DNA of 33,024 bases from CAYWFP01 sp964457365 (GTDB lineage: Bacteria > Planctomycetota > SZUA-567), in contig CAYWFP010000040.1 of the NCBI GenBank assembly GCA_964457365.1, forward strand, positions 1-33,024, given 5' to 3'. Shown piece by piece: positions 1 to 7,265 of this stretch. The position numbers were made by a program, and so were the translations under genes. The number at the start of each line of letters is the position of its first letter. Within the stretch, counting starts at the first letter, position 1. Under the pieces are notes generated by a model. It saw nothing but the letters and a program-made list of their open reading frames with translations. It searched no databases and had not been told where the DNA came from.

Positions 1-39
1 TGTCTCCAATCCCTGTAACAGTATCGGAAAACGAGAAGC

Positions 40-1029
40 TCAGTTCAAGAGCAAGTGGATACGCAGTGTATCTATACGTGACAGCCGCGTAACGTTTTTG
101 GAAACCAGCGCCCAAAGAATCACATACTTCGGCTCGTGAATTTCCTGGCACTTCGCCAGCACCGGCAGACTCTCCGCGCGGCCGATCACCCCCAGCGCCT
201 GCACCGCCGCCACCCGCACCCGCGTCGCAGCCTCCGCGTTGGCGGCCAGTCCTTCCGCCGCCTCGGCGCATTCGTTCCGCTTCAGCAGCATCGCCGCGCG
301 CAAGCCGCTCTCCTGCGTGCTCGGCTCGTCACTAACAAGCGCGTTCTCGCTCGCCGCAACAACCCGCGCGTAGGCCTCGGGCTTCGTGTCGGCCCACGTC
401 TTCTCCTGCGCCAGTTCCGACAGCGAATAGATCGCCTGGTCGCGCGTCGCCGCGTCGGTGCCGCTCGCCAGCCGCAGCAACGCCTGCTCACCGGCTTCAT
501 TCTGATAATGCGCGCACAAACTCTTCAGATGCTGCACGCAGTACGCGCGCCATTCCTTCGTCTGCGTCAGATCGCCGGCCATGGCGATGTAATCGTCGCT
601 CAGCCATGCCGGGTTCGCCTGGTCGAGTCGGTTGGAAACAATGTTGCGCAACACGAGATCGCGATCTTTCTGCCACAGCAACCACCGCAGCGCGTTCAGT
701 TCCTCGCCGCCCGCGGAGACGCGCAGCGATTCGACCGCATCCATCTGCGCGTTGGCCGAGGCCATCGAATCGGCCGGCCGGCTCAACGTCGCCAGCACCA
801 AAGGAAACGACGCCGGCTTCTCGACCGGACACGCTACAGGCGGCACGACATTGCTCGCGTCAGTCGATGCGGCGGTATTGGAGATGCTATTCGTGGGGTT
901 CGTTGAGGATGCCTGATCTGACGGCGTTGACGCAGCATCGGAATTTTCGCACGACCAGTCGCGCAACCCGATCGCGACCGCCACCCCGATCACCATCAAC
1001 CCGACAAACACGCCCACCGTCTTCCACAT
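40..1029 (-). CDS. Membrane-anchored HEAT-repeat-like protein of unknown function
   Basis: About 329 residues. The frame is open up to 1083 from a TTG, but the ATG at 1029 has AAGGAGG (1036-1042) at the right distance, so I take it as the start. Residues ~3-23 form one hydrophobic helix, followed by a Ser/Thr/Asn/Ala-rich linker (~30-60). From about residue 95 onward the protein is a run of paired amphipathic helices with repeated ALxxL and AAVQALG patterns, as in HEAT/ARM solenoids, which are protein-binding scaffolds. No catalytic motif is visible. It is probably an inner-membrane protein with its solenoid outside the cytoplasm. The function is not recognisable. It lies next to decayed mobile-element DNA and may itself belong to an acquired island. 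Confidence 0.65.
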   Translation of the reverse strand: MWKTVGVFVGLMVIGVAVAIGLRDWSCENSDAASTPSDQASSTNPTNSISNTAASTDASNVVPPVACPVEKPASFPLVLATLSRPADSMASANAQMDAVESLRVSAGGEELNALRWLLWQKDRDLVLRNIVSNRLDQANPAWLSDDYIAMAGDLTQTKEWRAYCVQHLKSLCAHYQNEAGEQALLRLASGTDAATRDQAIYSLSELAQEKTWADTKPEAYARVVAASENALVSDEPSTQESGLRAAMLLKRNECAEAAEGLAANAEAATRVRVAAVQALGVIGRAESLPVLAKCQEIHEPKYVILWALVSKNVTRLSRIDTLRIHLLLN

Positions 1030-1079
1030 CATCCGCCTCCTTCCGTCCCGCGGCACTCTAGGAGAGCTATCCGTTCGCG

Positions 1080-1190
1080 TCAAGAGAGAAGAGGCGCCTC
1101 AACGCTGGCGCTGTTGCCGGACTTGATCGCCAGCGGCGCGCCGTGATCCAGGATCAGCCACCGCATCGGCTCGTGGAAATTCCCGCCCTT
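1080..1190 (-). pseudogene. DDE integrase/transposase remnant
   Basis: A 36-codon frame bounded by stops (TAA at 1191-1193, TGA at 1080-1082) with no usable start. It reads RWLILDHGAPLAIKSGNSAS, closely resembling the rve/DDE core segment usually written HGAPLxxKSDNGS around the second catalytic Asp. Here the Asp-Asn-Gly-Ser is replaced by Gly-Asn-Ser-Ala, so the active site is lost. It appears to be a small piece of a decayed insertion sequence or integrase. The match rests on motif memory only, and the fragment is short. Confidence 0.45.
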
Positions 1191-1297
1191 TTATGTCCCG
1201 CGAGGGAATCCTGTGAGACCTGCTCGGGCTCCTGCAAGACATACTTCTTTCTTGCAACGCCTTGACTCAACTAGAGGTTGTGTGATTGCCCAACCGA

Positions 1298-1342
1298 TTG
1301 TGGCTCTGAAGGTCGGGGGTTCGAGTCCCCTCTCTCGCCCCA
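1298..1342 (+). tRNA. tRNA-His 3' half (anticodon loop to CCA), no 5' half
   Basis: From 1298 the sequence matches a class I tRNA: anticodon loop TTGTGGC (GTG = His), 3' anticodon strand, variable loop AGGTC (1310-1314), T arm GGGGG-TTCGAGT-CCCCT (1315-1331), acceptor 3' strand CTCTCGC (1332-1338), C73 (typical of tRNA-His) and encoded CCA (1340-1342). The expected 5' acceptor GCGAGAG and a D arm are absent upstream. The 5' anticodon strand pairs only 3 of 5. The bases before it instead form an unrelated GGTTG/CAACC hairpin (1276-1295). A break at the anticodon loop is typical of an att site left by a tRNA-integrating element. A divergent intact tRNA is less likely. Confidence 0.6.
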
Positions 1343-1350
1343 ACAAGTTC

Positions 1351-1384
1351 GCCCTGCAAGTCATTGGCTTGCGGGGCTTTTCCT
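1351..1384 (+). terminator. Rho-independent terminator after the tRNA-His fragment
   Basis: Ten-base-pair stem GCCCTGCAAG / CTTGCGGGGC (1351-1360 with 1368-1377, one G-T pair), seven-base loop, then TTTT and a pyrimidine run. It begins 8 bases after the CCA end, as expected for the native terminator of a tRNA gene. Confidence 0.8.
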
Positions 1385-1437
1385 TTGCCGGATAAAGATT
1401 TACAGTTATTTTCTCTGCTCTTTCCCCGAGGCGGTAT

Positions 1438-1617
1438 TTATGCAGAGTAGTCCATAGCGTTTTCGCGTAAGTCCACCGATTTGGGCAGGATTTGATTACT
1501 TCCGTTTGCGCCTGTTTCGGGGATATCGATTGTGCCGGTCTGGCGCATGGCCGCAACCGCTTCGGCGGATATTTCCGGAAGCGGCGCAATATCGATCGCG
1601 CCAGATTCACGGGCTTT
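1438..1617 (-). other. Leftover open frame, possible decayed gene end
   Basis: A frame of 59 sense codons lies between an in-frame TGA (1618-1620) and TAA (1438-1440), just downstream of fliS but in a different frame. It has coding-like composition and ends ENAMDYSA. The only ATG that leaves a substantial product would give 36 residues and lacks a ribosome-binding site. I recognise no family. It may be the tail of a lost gene; the rest of 1385-1628 shows nothing else. Confidence 0.2.
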
Positions 1618-1628
1618 TCAACGGGCTG

Positions 1629-2216
1629 TCAGCCTTGGACGCTAAGGCGGGGGCGGTCGGCCTCGGCCGGTGCGCCTGGTTTCGGAATCGGTTTGATCAG
1701 CTTGGGTTTGGCCGGCGTGGCCGGTTTGGATGCGGCCTGCGGACCGTATGTGGTGGATGACGACGGCTTGGATACGAGCGGCGTCTCGACAGCTTGCGGC
1801 TCGGACGCAGGCGTCTCGCCCGGCGCTGCCTTGGTGTCGGGCTTGACCTGCTCCATCGCGCCGGCCCAGCCTTCGCGCAGCTCGCGGAAGATATTCTGCA
1901 CCTCGGGAATGCGTTCGGTAGTCTTGCGCATGTTGGCCTCGACCAGGATCTGCAGCGAATAGCCGTAAAGACGGGCAAGGTTCTCTGCGATCTCGCCGCC
2001 CCGCTCACGGTCGAGACTGTGAAAAAGCTCGAGAATAATCTCCTGGCTCCGTGTCAGCGCGTGATGGGCCGCTTCTATCTCGTTCTTCTCCAGCGCCTGC
2101 ATGCCCTGTTCGCTGAAGCGGATCACCCCGTCGAGCATCATCAGAACCAGCTCTTCCTGGCGCGCGGTCTTGATCTTGGTCTGCAGGTATTGGCGGCGCT
2201 GATTGGCATTGAGCAT
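1629..2216 (-). CDS. fliS: Flagellar export chaperone FliS with long C-terminal tail
   Basis: 195 residues. FliS binds flagellin in the cytoplasm, prevents early polymerisation and delivers it to the flagellar type III export gate. Residues 1-125 carry the family pattern: YLQTKIKTARQEELVLMMLD near the N-terminus, then helices with GGEIAENLARLY and ILVEANMRK. The start at 2216 follows AAGGGG (2224-2229) with 7-base spacing; the longer frame to 2249 lacks support. Residues ~127-195 are a Pro/Ala/Lys/Thr-rich extension, whereas typical FliS ends near 125-135. No fliC or fliD is visible beside it. A sigma-28-type promoter precedes it, which fits late flagellar expression. Confidence 0.88.
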   Translation of the reverse strand: MLNANQRRQYLQTKIKTARQEELVLMMLDGVIRFSEQGMQALEKNEIEAAHHALTRSQEIILELFHSLDRERGGEIAENLARLYGYSLQILVEANMRKTTERIPEVQNIFRELREGWAGAMEQVKPDTKAAPGETPASEPQAVETPLVSKPSSSTTYGPQAASKPATPAKPKLIKPIPKPGAPAEADRPRLSVQG

Positions 2217-2250
2217 ACAACATCCCCTTCTTCGCGGCTTCCAATCCAAA

Positions 2251-2278
2251 TTATCGGCGGCGCTACGGAAAGCCTTTA
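2251..2278 (-). promoter_or_regulatory. Sigma-28 (FliA)-type promoter for fliS
   Basis: On the minus strand TAAA (2278-2275), 16 bases, then GCCGATAA (2258-2251), a complete match to the flagellar sigma-28 -10 element with spacing one over the usual 15. It would start a ~28-base leader before the fliS ATG at 2216. Confidence 0.75.
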
Positions 2279-2410
2279 GGTGGGAAATGCGCGAAAAATA
2301 CTCCTAACCGCATGGAGTAAAGCAACCTTACAGATCGATCCCTCAATCGTAATCGTTAAATTTCACTATACAGTCTATGAACGCTGACAACCAAATCAAC
2401 GCCGCTTTTT

Positions 2411-2440
2411 TTGGCATTTCAGCAGGGGATGGTTTAAAAT
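2411..2440 (+). promoter_or_regulatory. Probable sigma-70 promoter for htrA
   Basis: TTGGCA (2411-2416), 18-base spacer, TAAAAT (2435-2440), in an AT-rich gap upstream of the protease gene. It leaves a leader of about 80 bases. No other strong element is seen in 2279-2526. Confidence 0.5.
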
Positions 2441-2526
2441 AGAGCACAGGAATACGGTAAGTTGTAAAGAAATGACCGAACATTTTCGCGAGTTCTGCGC
2501 TTGATTCGATAAGGAGAACGCTACCA

Positions 2527-4026
2527 ATGACTTGCATCCGTACGCATACCCGCCTTCCGCTGTGTCTGCTGGCTCTTCTCTGTCTGACATGGGCCACGAC
2601 GCGCGCGGCCGACAAGAAAGCGCGCGAATTGGCCAAGAATTTATCCACCGCCTTCAGCGACATTGCCGAGGAGGTATCGCCGGCGGTGGTGGCTATTCAC
2701 GCCGTTCGCACCGAGAAGGCCAATCCCTTCGGCGGACCGGGCATGGAGGACCTGCTGCGCAAGTTCTTCGAGAAGAACCCGGAACTCAAGAAGCAGCTTC
2801 CGCCCGAAAGCGCGCCGCGCCCGCGGCGCCACACCGGTATGGGCAGCGGCTTCATCATCGACGCGCAAGGCCACGTCGTCACCAATAACCACGTCGTCGA
2901 GGGCACCGAGAGCCTCAAGGTGGTGCTCAAGGACGAGTCGGAATACGAGGCCGAGATCGTCGGCACCGACCCGAAGACCGACCTGGCGGTGATCAAGATC
3001 AAGAATCCGCCGACAAACCTGCCGCAACTGGTCCTCGGCGACTCGAAGGCGCTGAAGCCCGGACATCTCGTCGTCGCCATCGGTGCGCCGTTCGGATTGA
3101 CGCAGACGGTAACGGTGGGCATCGTCTCGGCCACCGGCCGCAACCGTCTCGCCGGCGGACAACTCGGCGCGGTGATGTACCAGGACTTCATCCAGACCGA
3201 CGCCACCATCAACCCCGGCAACTCCGGGGGCCCCCTGGTGGACCTCGACGGCCGGGTGATCGGTATCAACTCCGCTATCGCCACGCGCACCGGGGTCAGT
3301 AACGGCGTCGGCTTCGCCATCCCCGTGCACCTGGCCAAGGAGATCATCAAGCCGCTGATCGAGGAGGGCGAGGTGACCCGCGGCTGGCTCGGCGTGACCA
3401 TCGAGGACGTCACCCCGGAGATGGCCGCGAGCCTGCCGAATGTCGACGGCGGCGTGGCCATCGGCGACGTCCGCGGAGGCTCGCCCGCGGCGAAGAGCGG
3501 CGTGCAGGCCGGCGATATCTTCCTCGTCTACGCCGGCAAGCCGTTGGCGAACGCGGCGCACCTGCAGCGCCTGGTGGCACGCACCCCGGTGGGCAAGGCC
3601 GTCCCCGTGGAGATCGTCCGTCAGGGCGAGAAGATGACGCTTCGCATCACCATCGGCAAGCAGCCGGACGATCCTTTCGCGCCGGATTTTCCCGGTCCCG
3701 AGCAGCCCGAACCAACGGTGGAGAGCACCGCGAGCAAGATCCTCGGCGTCGAGGTGCAGTCCTTCGGCGAAGAGATCGCGCAGGAATTTCCCGAACACCA
3801 GGGCCACGAGGGGGTGCTGGTGACGCGGGTGGTCCCCGACGGCCCGGCCGATCAGGCCGGCATCCGCGAGGGCGCCTTGATCGTGCAGGTGGATCAGAAA
3901 AACGTCCCGACGCTGTCGAAATTCAACGAGGTGGTAAAGACGCTGGAAGGGCGGAAGAAGGTGCTGCTGCTGGTGCGGCAGGAGGGCGGCGCGCGCTTCC
4001 TGGTGCTGAACCTCGACGGGGAATAG
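2527..4026 (+). CDS. htrA: Periplasmic HtrA/DegP-type serine protease
   Basis: 499 residues; degrades or refolds misfolded envelope proteins. A signal peptide spans residues 1-27 (hydrophobic LCLLALLCLTWA, then TRA-A). The trypsin-like domain shows the triad His122 (TNNHVVEG), Asp152 (TDLAVI) and Ser233 (GNSGGPL). A charged LA-loop-like insertion lies at ~65-100. PDZ1 is at ~285-380 (GWLGVTIEDV start) and PDZ2 at ~404-490, joined by a Pro-rich linker. This is the DegP/DegQ layout of two PDZ domains, and the length is normal. AAGGAG lies 10 bases before the ATG, a slightly long spacing. It appears monocistronic and divergent from fliS. A housekeeping-type promoter lies upstream; no sigma-E-like element was recognised. 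Confidence 0.95.
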   Translation: MTCIRTHTRLPLCLLALLCLTWATTRAADKKARELAKNLSTAFSDIAEEVSPAVVAIHAVRTEKANPFGGPGMEDLLRKFFEKNPELKKQLPPESAPRPRRHTGMGSGFIIDAQGHVVTNNHVVEGTESLKVVLKDESEYEAEIVGTDPKTDLAVIKIKNPPTNLPQLVLGDSKALKPGHLVVAIGAPFGLTQTVTVGIVSATGRNRLAGGQLGAVMYQDFIQTDATINPGNSGGPLVDLDGRVIGINSAIATRTGVSNGVGFAIPVHLAKEIIKPLIEEGEVTRGWLGVTIEDVTPEMAASLPNVDGGVAIGDVRGGSPAAKSGVQAGDIFLVYAGKPLANAAHLQRLVARTPVGKAVPVEIVRQGEKMTLRITIGKQPDDPFAPDFPGPEQPEPTVESTASKILGVEVQSFGEEIAQEFPEHQGHEGVLVTRVVPDGPADQAGIREGALIVQVDQKNVPTLSKFNEVVKTLEGRKKVLLLVRQEGGARFLVLNLDGE

Positions 4027-4040
4027 CGGCGCACGCGTAA

Positions 4041-4082
4041 CAGGCGGGTTTATCCCGCGGGCGGGCGACGATGGCCCGCCTG
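4041..4082 (+). terminator. GC-rich nested hairpins after htrA, possible terminator
   Basis: CAGGCGGG (4041-4048) pairs with CCCGCCTG (4075-4082). Inside it are alternatives: GCGGG/CCCGC (4044-4058) and GGCGGGC/GCCCGCC (4060-4080). There is no U tract, so this may be a Rho-assisted stop or an mRNA 3'-end stabiliser. Another small hairpin, CCCCGA/TCGGGG, follows near 4100. The rest of 4083-4293 shows nothing. Confidence 0.35.
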
Positions 4083-4293
4083 CTTCGTTGGCGTCTTGCC
4101 CCGACCACTCGGGGCGCGGCCTTGTGCCGCCATCCGGCGTCGCTCGCCGTAACCGATGTGCATGCACCGCTTTTCGCTCGCTTCTTGCCTGAGGGCACAA
4201 TAACTGCGTCGAAATGCCGAAATAATTGTCGGACGGGTCCTTGCCACGATTCGGCCCGTCTGGCAAGCTTCATGGGCGGACAAACAGCCGGGC

Positions 4294-4321
4294 TTGACAA
4301 TTTCTTCCCACTCGCTTCAAT
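4294..4321 (+). promoter_or_regulatory. Probable sigma-70 promoter for the SGNH hydrolase
   Basis: Consensus TTGACA (4294-4299), 16-base spacer, TTCAAT (4316-4321), about 33 bases before the ATG at 4354. Confidence 0.55.
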
Positions 4322-4353
4322 GCCCGCATTCCGCTTCCGCGAAAGGAATTCTC

Positions 4354-4977
4354 ATGCCCTCGCTCTTCGTCATCGGCGACAGTATCTCGATCCAGTACGG
4401 CCCCTATCTCGAGGCCATGGTCCGCGATGTCTTCGATTATGCGCGCAAGAGCGGCGAGGAAGAAGCGCTGAAGGATCTGGATATTCCCCAAGGCGCCAAC
4501 GGCGGCGACTCGTCGATGGTGCTGGCGTACTTGCAAGCGTTATGTGCAGGCGGCGGCTTCGCGCCTGAGGTGCTGCTTGTCAATTGCGGGCTGCACGACA
4601 TCAAGACGCCTCCCGACAGCGTTACACGTCAAGTGCCCCTGGACGACTACGAGAAGAATCTCCGCGAGATCGCCGCGCTGTCGATGGCGCTGGCGGGCAC
4701 CTTCGTCTGGGTGCGGACCACCGATGTGGTGGACGAGATCCACAACAGCCGCGCCCATTTCCGCCGCTACGCCGCCGACGCGGAAGCCTACAACTCCGTC
4801 GCCGACCGCGTCATGCGCGAGGCCGGCGTTGCGGTGGCCGACCTTTATTCGTTCACGCGCAATCTCGGGCCCGCCGAGGAACGCTTCTGCGACCACGTGC
4901 ACTTCGCCGAGCCCGTGCGCATGCAGCAGGCCGCGTTTCTGGCCGGTTTCGTCGGCGGGGTGCGCGCGGAGAAGTAG
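4354..4977 (+). CDS. SGNH/GDSL-family hydrolase
   Basis: 207 residues, no signal peptide, so likely cytoplasmic. Block I is FVIGDSIS with the nucleophile Ser10. Block III appears as NCGLHDIK (78-84), where His-Asp takes the place of the more usual Asn-Asp. Block V is CDHVHF with Asp180 and His183 as the remaining catalytic pair. This family hydrolyses ester bonds, often acetyl groups on sugars or lysophospholipids; the substrate cannot be told. The ATG at 4354 is preceded by AAAGGA with 6-base spacing; the frame is open further upstream, but the -35 element lies there. It converges with the interrupted gene at 4984-5544, only 6 bases apart. Confidence 0.82.
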   Translation: MPSLFVIGDSISIQYGPYLEAMVRDVFDYARKSGEEEALKDLDIPQGANGGDSSMVLAYLQALCAGGGFAPEVLLVNCGLHDIKTPPDSVTRQVPLDDYEKNLREIAALSMALAGTFVWVRTTDVVDEIHNSRAHFRRYAADAEAYNSVADRVMREAGVAVADLYSFTRNLGPAEERFCDHVHFAEPVRMQQAAFLAGFVGGVRAEK

Positions 4978-4983
4978 TCTCCG

Positions 4984-5544
4984 CTACTCGCCGCCTCGGA
5001 TCGCCTCGCGGTAGGCTTCCCCCGATTCGCTGAGGGTGTCGGCGATGTATCTCTCCAGCGTCAGGTTTTCATAGCCGGGATTCTCCAGATGCCCGAAGGT
5101 CTGATCGACGAACGCGGCCTGGATTGCCACCACCATGATCAGTTTGCGCTTGCGTACTTCGCTCGCGACGTGCTTGAAGAATGCCGGGTACTCGTCTGCT
5201 CGCGGGTAGTCCGAATTGAGGCAGGGGTATTAGATGTCGAAGCTGATGCCGGTGATGCCGAGTTGTACGGCGCGGTCGAGGTTGAACGTCACGCCCTTGC
5301 GTACCCGCGGCTCCAGGATCACCGACCCGCGATTGGGACTGGCGCAGAGCAACTCGATGTAGAACGCCGGCTCGCCGTTCTCGGTTACGCGCGCTTTTTC
5401 GTACAGGTCGACCTGCCGCTCGATCCGCCGCAGCGCCTTGTCCAAGTCGCTATATGCCCTCCGGTACTTCGCCGGCACATCGCCCGCCACCAAAGTCTGG
5501 AGTGGAAGAACCGCGGCCATGGCCGCAAACACGAATGCGCGCAT
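4984..5544 (-). pseudogene. Secreted TIM-barrel (glycosidase-like) gene broken by an in-frame TAA
   Basis: The ATG at 5544 (AAGGGGA upstream) begins a signal peptide (FVFAAMAAVLPLQTLVAG) and a helical segment, then LGITGISFDI, a TIM-barrel beta strand. A TAA at 5230-5232 ends the first 104 residues. Exactly the same frame continues for 81 codons (YPCLNSDYPRADEYPAFFKH onward) to TAG at 4984-4986. The joined 186 residues read as one domain and recall the N-terminal half of GH53-like or related barrel proteins. That parallel is from memory and weak. A full barrel would need ~150 more residues, so the gene looks truncated at the 3' end as well. It could be a true pseudogene, a sequencing error or readthrough. 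It sits 54 bases downstream of the TlyA-like gene. Confidence 0.7.
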
Positions 5545-5598
5545 TGCATTTCCCCTTTCTTCCGCTCCACGCAGGATACGCCCGGTGCGGCCGGATGG

Positions 5599-6150
5599 TT
5601 ACACCGAAATCAGCAGGAAATACTCCGGGTTCTTCCCCTTACCGCCTCGAAACGGCGTCAGCGCCGGCCCACGCACCACGCCGACGGTCCGCGCCGTTTC
5701 GGTGACGCTCGCCAGGATTCGCGGCAGCGCCTCGTCCTCGACTCTGCCCTTGCCCGGTCGTATCTCCTCCTTCTCCGCCTCGTACTGCGGCTTCAGCAGG
5801 CTCAGGATGGTTCCGCCGGGCTTGACGAGCGTCGCCGCCTGCGGCAGGACCTTCGCCTGTTTCGTCCAGCCCACGTCACAGGTGACCAGGTCTACTTTTT
5901 CCGGCAGCGTTACGTGCAGCGCGTTGGTCCGTTCCATCACCGTGACCCGCTCGTCGTTGCGCAAGGTCCACGCCAGCGTGCCGTAGGAGGTGTCCGCCGA
6001 GTAGACGTGCGCGGCGCCGCGCTTGAGCAATGCGTCGACGAAACCGCCGATGTTGCTGCCCAGATCGCAGCAGCGACGGCCCCCGACGTCGAGGCCGAAA
6101 TGATCCAGCGCCCAAGCCATCTTCTCGCCGCCACGGCCGACATAGTCCAT
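5599..6150 (-). CDS. TlyA-family (FtsJ-fold) methyltransferase lacking the S4 domain
   Basis: 183 residues. TlyA proteins 2'-O-methylate cytidines in 16S/23S rRNA using S-adenosylmethionine. The catalytic half matches: YVGRGGEK (3-10), SAM motif DLGSNIGG (29-36), acidic D53, LRNDERVTVMERTN (63-76), CDVGW (91-95), LLKPQYE (118-124) and a late Glu176. The Lys10/Asp92/Lys120/Glu176 set fits the FtsJ K-D-K-E tetrad. Normal TlyA is ~270 residues with an N-terminal S4 RNA-binding domain. Here no S4 sequence precedes the ATG, which has its own AAGG site 8 bases away and a divergent gene close behind. Substrate recognition must therefore differ or be supplied by a partner. Confidence 0.78.
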   Translation of the reverse strand: MDYVGRGGEKMAWALDHFGLDVGGRRCCDLGSNIGGFVDALLKRGAAHVYSADTSYGTLAWTLRNDERVTVMERTNALHVTLPEKVDLVTCDVGWTKQAKVLPQAATLVKPGGTILSLLKPQYEAEKEEIRPGKGRVEDEALPRILASVTETARTVGVVRGPALTPFRGGKGKNPEYFLLISV

Positions 6151-6206
6151 ATTCGCAACCTTCGCTTGCGTCCGCGTGTCCGGCCGTTATTATAAAGGAG
6201 GATTTC

Positions 6207-7112
6207 GTGAACGACACGGCTTTTGTGTGTCGCCTCTTTTATGGAAACGCCATGCTCGATCGACAAGCCGCCGACCGGCAGATCCGCAAGGCCTGGCGCC
6301 GCGAGGCCCGCATCAACGACTTCCTCGAGGACGTCGCGGTGCACTATTCGCCCGAAGCGGCGCACGCGGCGGTCTACGCCCGTTATCGTTGCGGCCAGTC
6401 GAGCATCACTCGCTTCAACATCGCCTGGGGCGAGTATCCCGAGATCGGCGTCACCGAGATCCTCCGCTCGCCTGCCAAGGTCGCCGTGGCCGATGGCGGC
6501 GAGATCCTGGCGCTGGAGGACCGACCGTGGGGCGTGGACTGGTCGCTCTTCGCCGGAAACGCGGTCTACCGCGGCGTCTGTCCCGGCTACCTCGGGCCCC
6601 TGAGCGAATGCGTGGCCGAGACGGGCGGCGTTTTCCGGCTTGATCTTTGCTATTGCGGGTTGCGCCTGGAGGAGGCCTACGGCGCCGCGCATGTCGAGGT
6701 GACGGGCATCCGCGACAATCGCGCGCTCCATCCGCGCAAGCGGCCGGGGAAGTATCACCTGCCGGCAGCGCTCGCGGAGCAGGACCGGCGGTCGCTGGTC
6801 GCGCATCTGCGCGCGCTTCGGCGACTGAGCCTGGACCTGCTCGCGCGGCGGCCGTGCAACCGCATGGCCAATTATCTACTGGACTATGCCAACGAGGGGC
6901 TGCTGATCCTGCAGAACCTCTACCCCTTCCGTGCGTCCGGCCGCGACAAAGCCGTCTGCCTGCCGCTGTTGCGGCGTAAGCTCGGCCGCTATGCCGCGCG
7001 CCACCCGGGCATCGAGAAGACCGAGATCCGCCCCCACTTGCAACAGCGTGTCGACGCCATTTTGGCCGAACGCGCGGATTGGTTGCAGCGGCGGGAGTAC
7101 GGCAGGCGCTGA
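6207..7112 (+). CDS. Conserved-looking protein of unknown function (301 aa)
   Basis: The GTG start at 6207 is chosen because a perfect AAGGAGG (6194-6200) lies 6 bases upstream. The frame extends further 5', but that part is antisense to the TlyA-like gene. The product is soluble, with no signal peptide or membrane segment. The N-terminal half is mixed, with several cysteines (RCGQSS, VCPGY, CYCG). The C-terminal third is helical and basic (LVAHLRALRRLSLDLLARR, then PLLRRKLGRYAARHPG). I recognise no family. It is divergent from tlyA-like (56-base gap) and convergent with the psp cluster. The strong ribosome-binding site and codon pattern argue that it is real. Confidence 0.7.
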   Translation: MNDTAFVCRLFYGNAMLDRQAADRQIRKAWRREARINDFLEDVAVHYSPEAAHAAVYARYRCGQSSITRFNIAWGEYPEIGVTEILRSPAKVAVADGGEILALEDRPWGVDWSLFAGNAVYRGVCPGYLGPLSECVAETGGVFRLDLCYCGLRLEEAYGAAHVEVTGIRDNRALHPRKRPGKYHLPAALAEQDRRSLVAHLRALRRLSLDLLARRPCNRMANYLLDYANEGLLILQNLYPFRASGRDKAVCLPLLRRKLGRYAARHPGIEKTEIRPHLQQRVDAILAERADWLQRREYGRR

Positions 7113-7265
7113 CTACTCCTCCAGAGTTCTGTTGCTTTCCTGTTACGGCTCAAGGCTGCGGACAATTTACTCTGCCGATCGAGATGTCGTGCCCGCGACC
7201 AGCGGGAGCGCGAAGCCCGGAAGCGTTTCGCCATCGCATCGCGTTGCTGCACGTCCGGCACGGAC

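Noticed and set aside
1191..1610. Minus-strand ORF of 139 codons
   Set aside because: It runs antisense through the tRNA-His fragment (giving GRERGLEPPTFRATIG, a common spurious translation of tRNA complements) and has no ribosome-binding site.
2343..2663. 106-codon minus-strand ORF upstream of htrA
   Set aside because: Overlaps the htrA signal-peptide region and its promoter; no start site support.
2641..4266. 541-codon minus-strand ORF
   Set aside because: Shadow of the htrA gene on the opposite strand; composition and lack of motifs show it is not coding.
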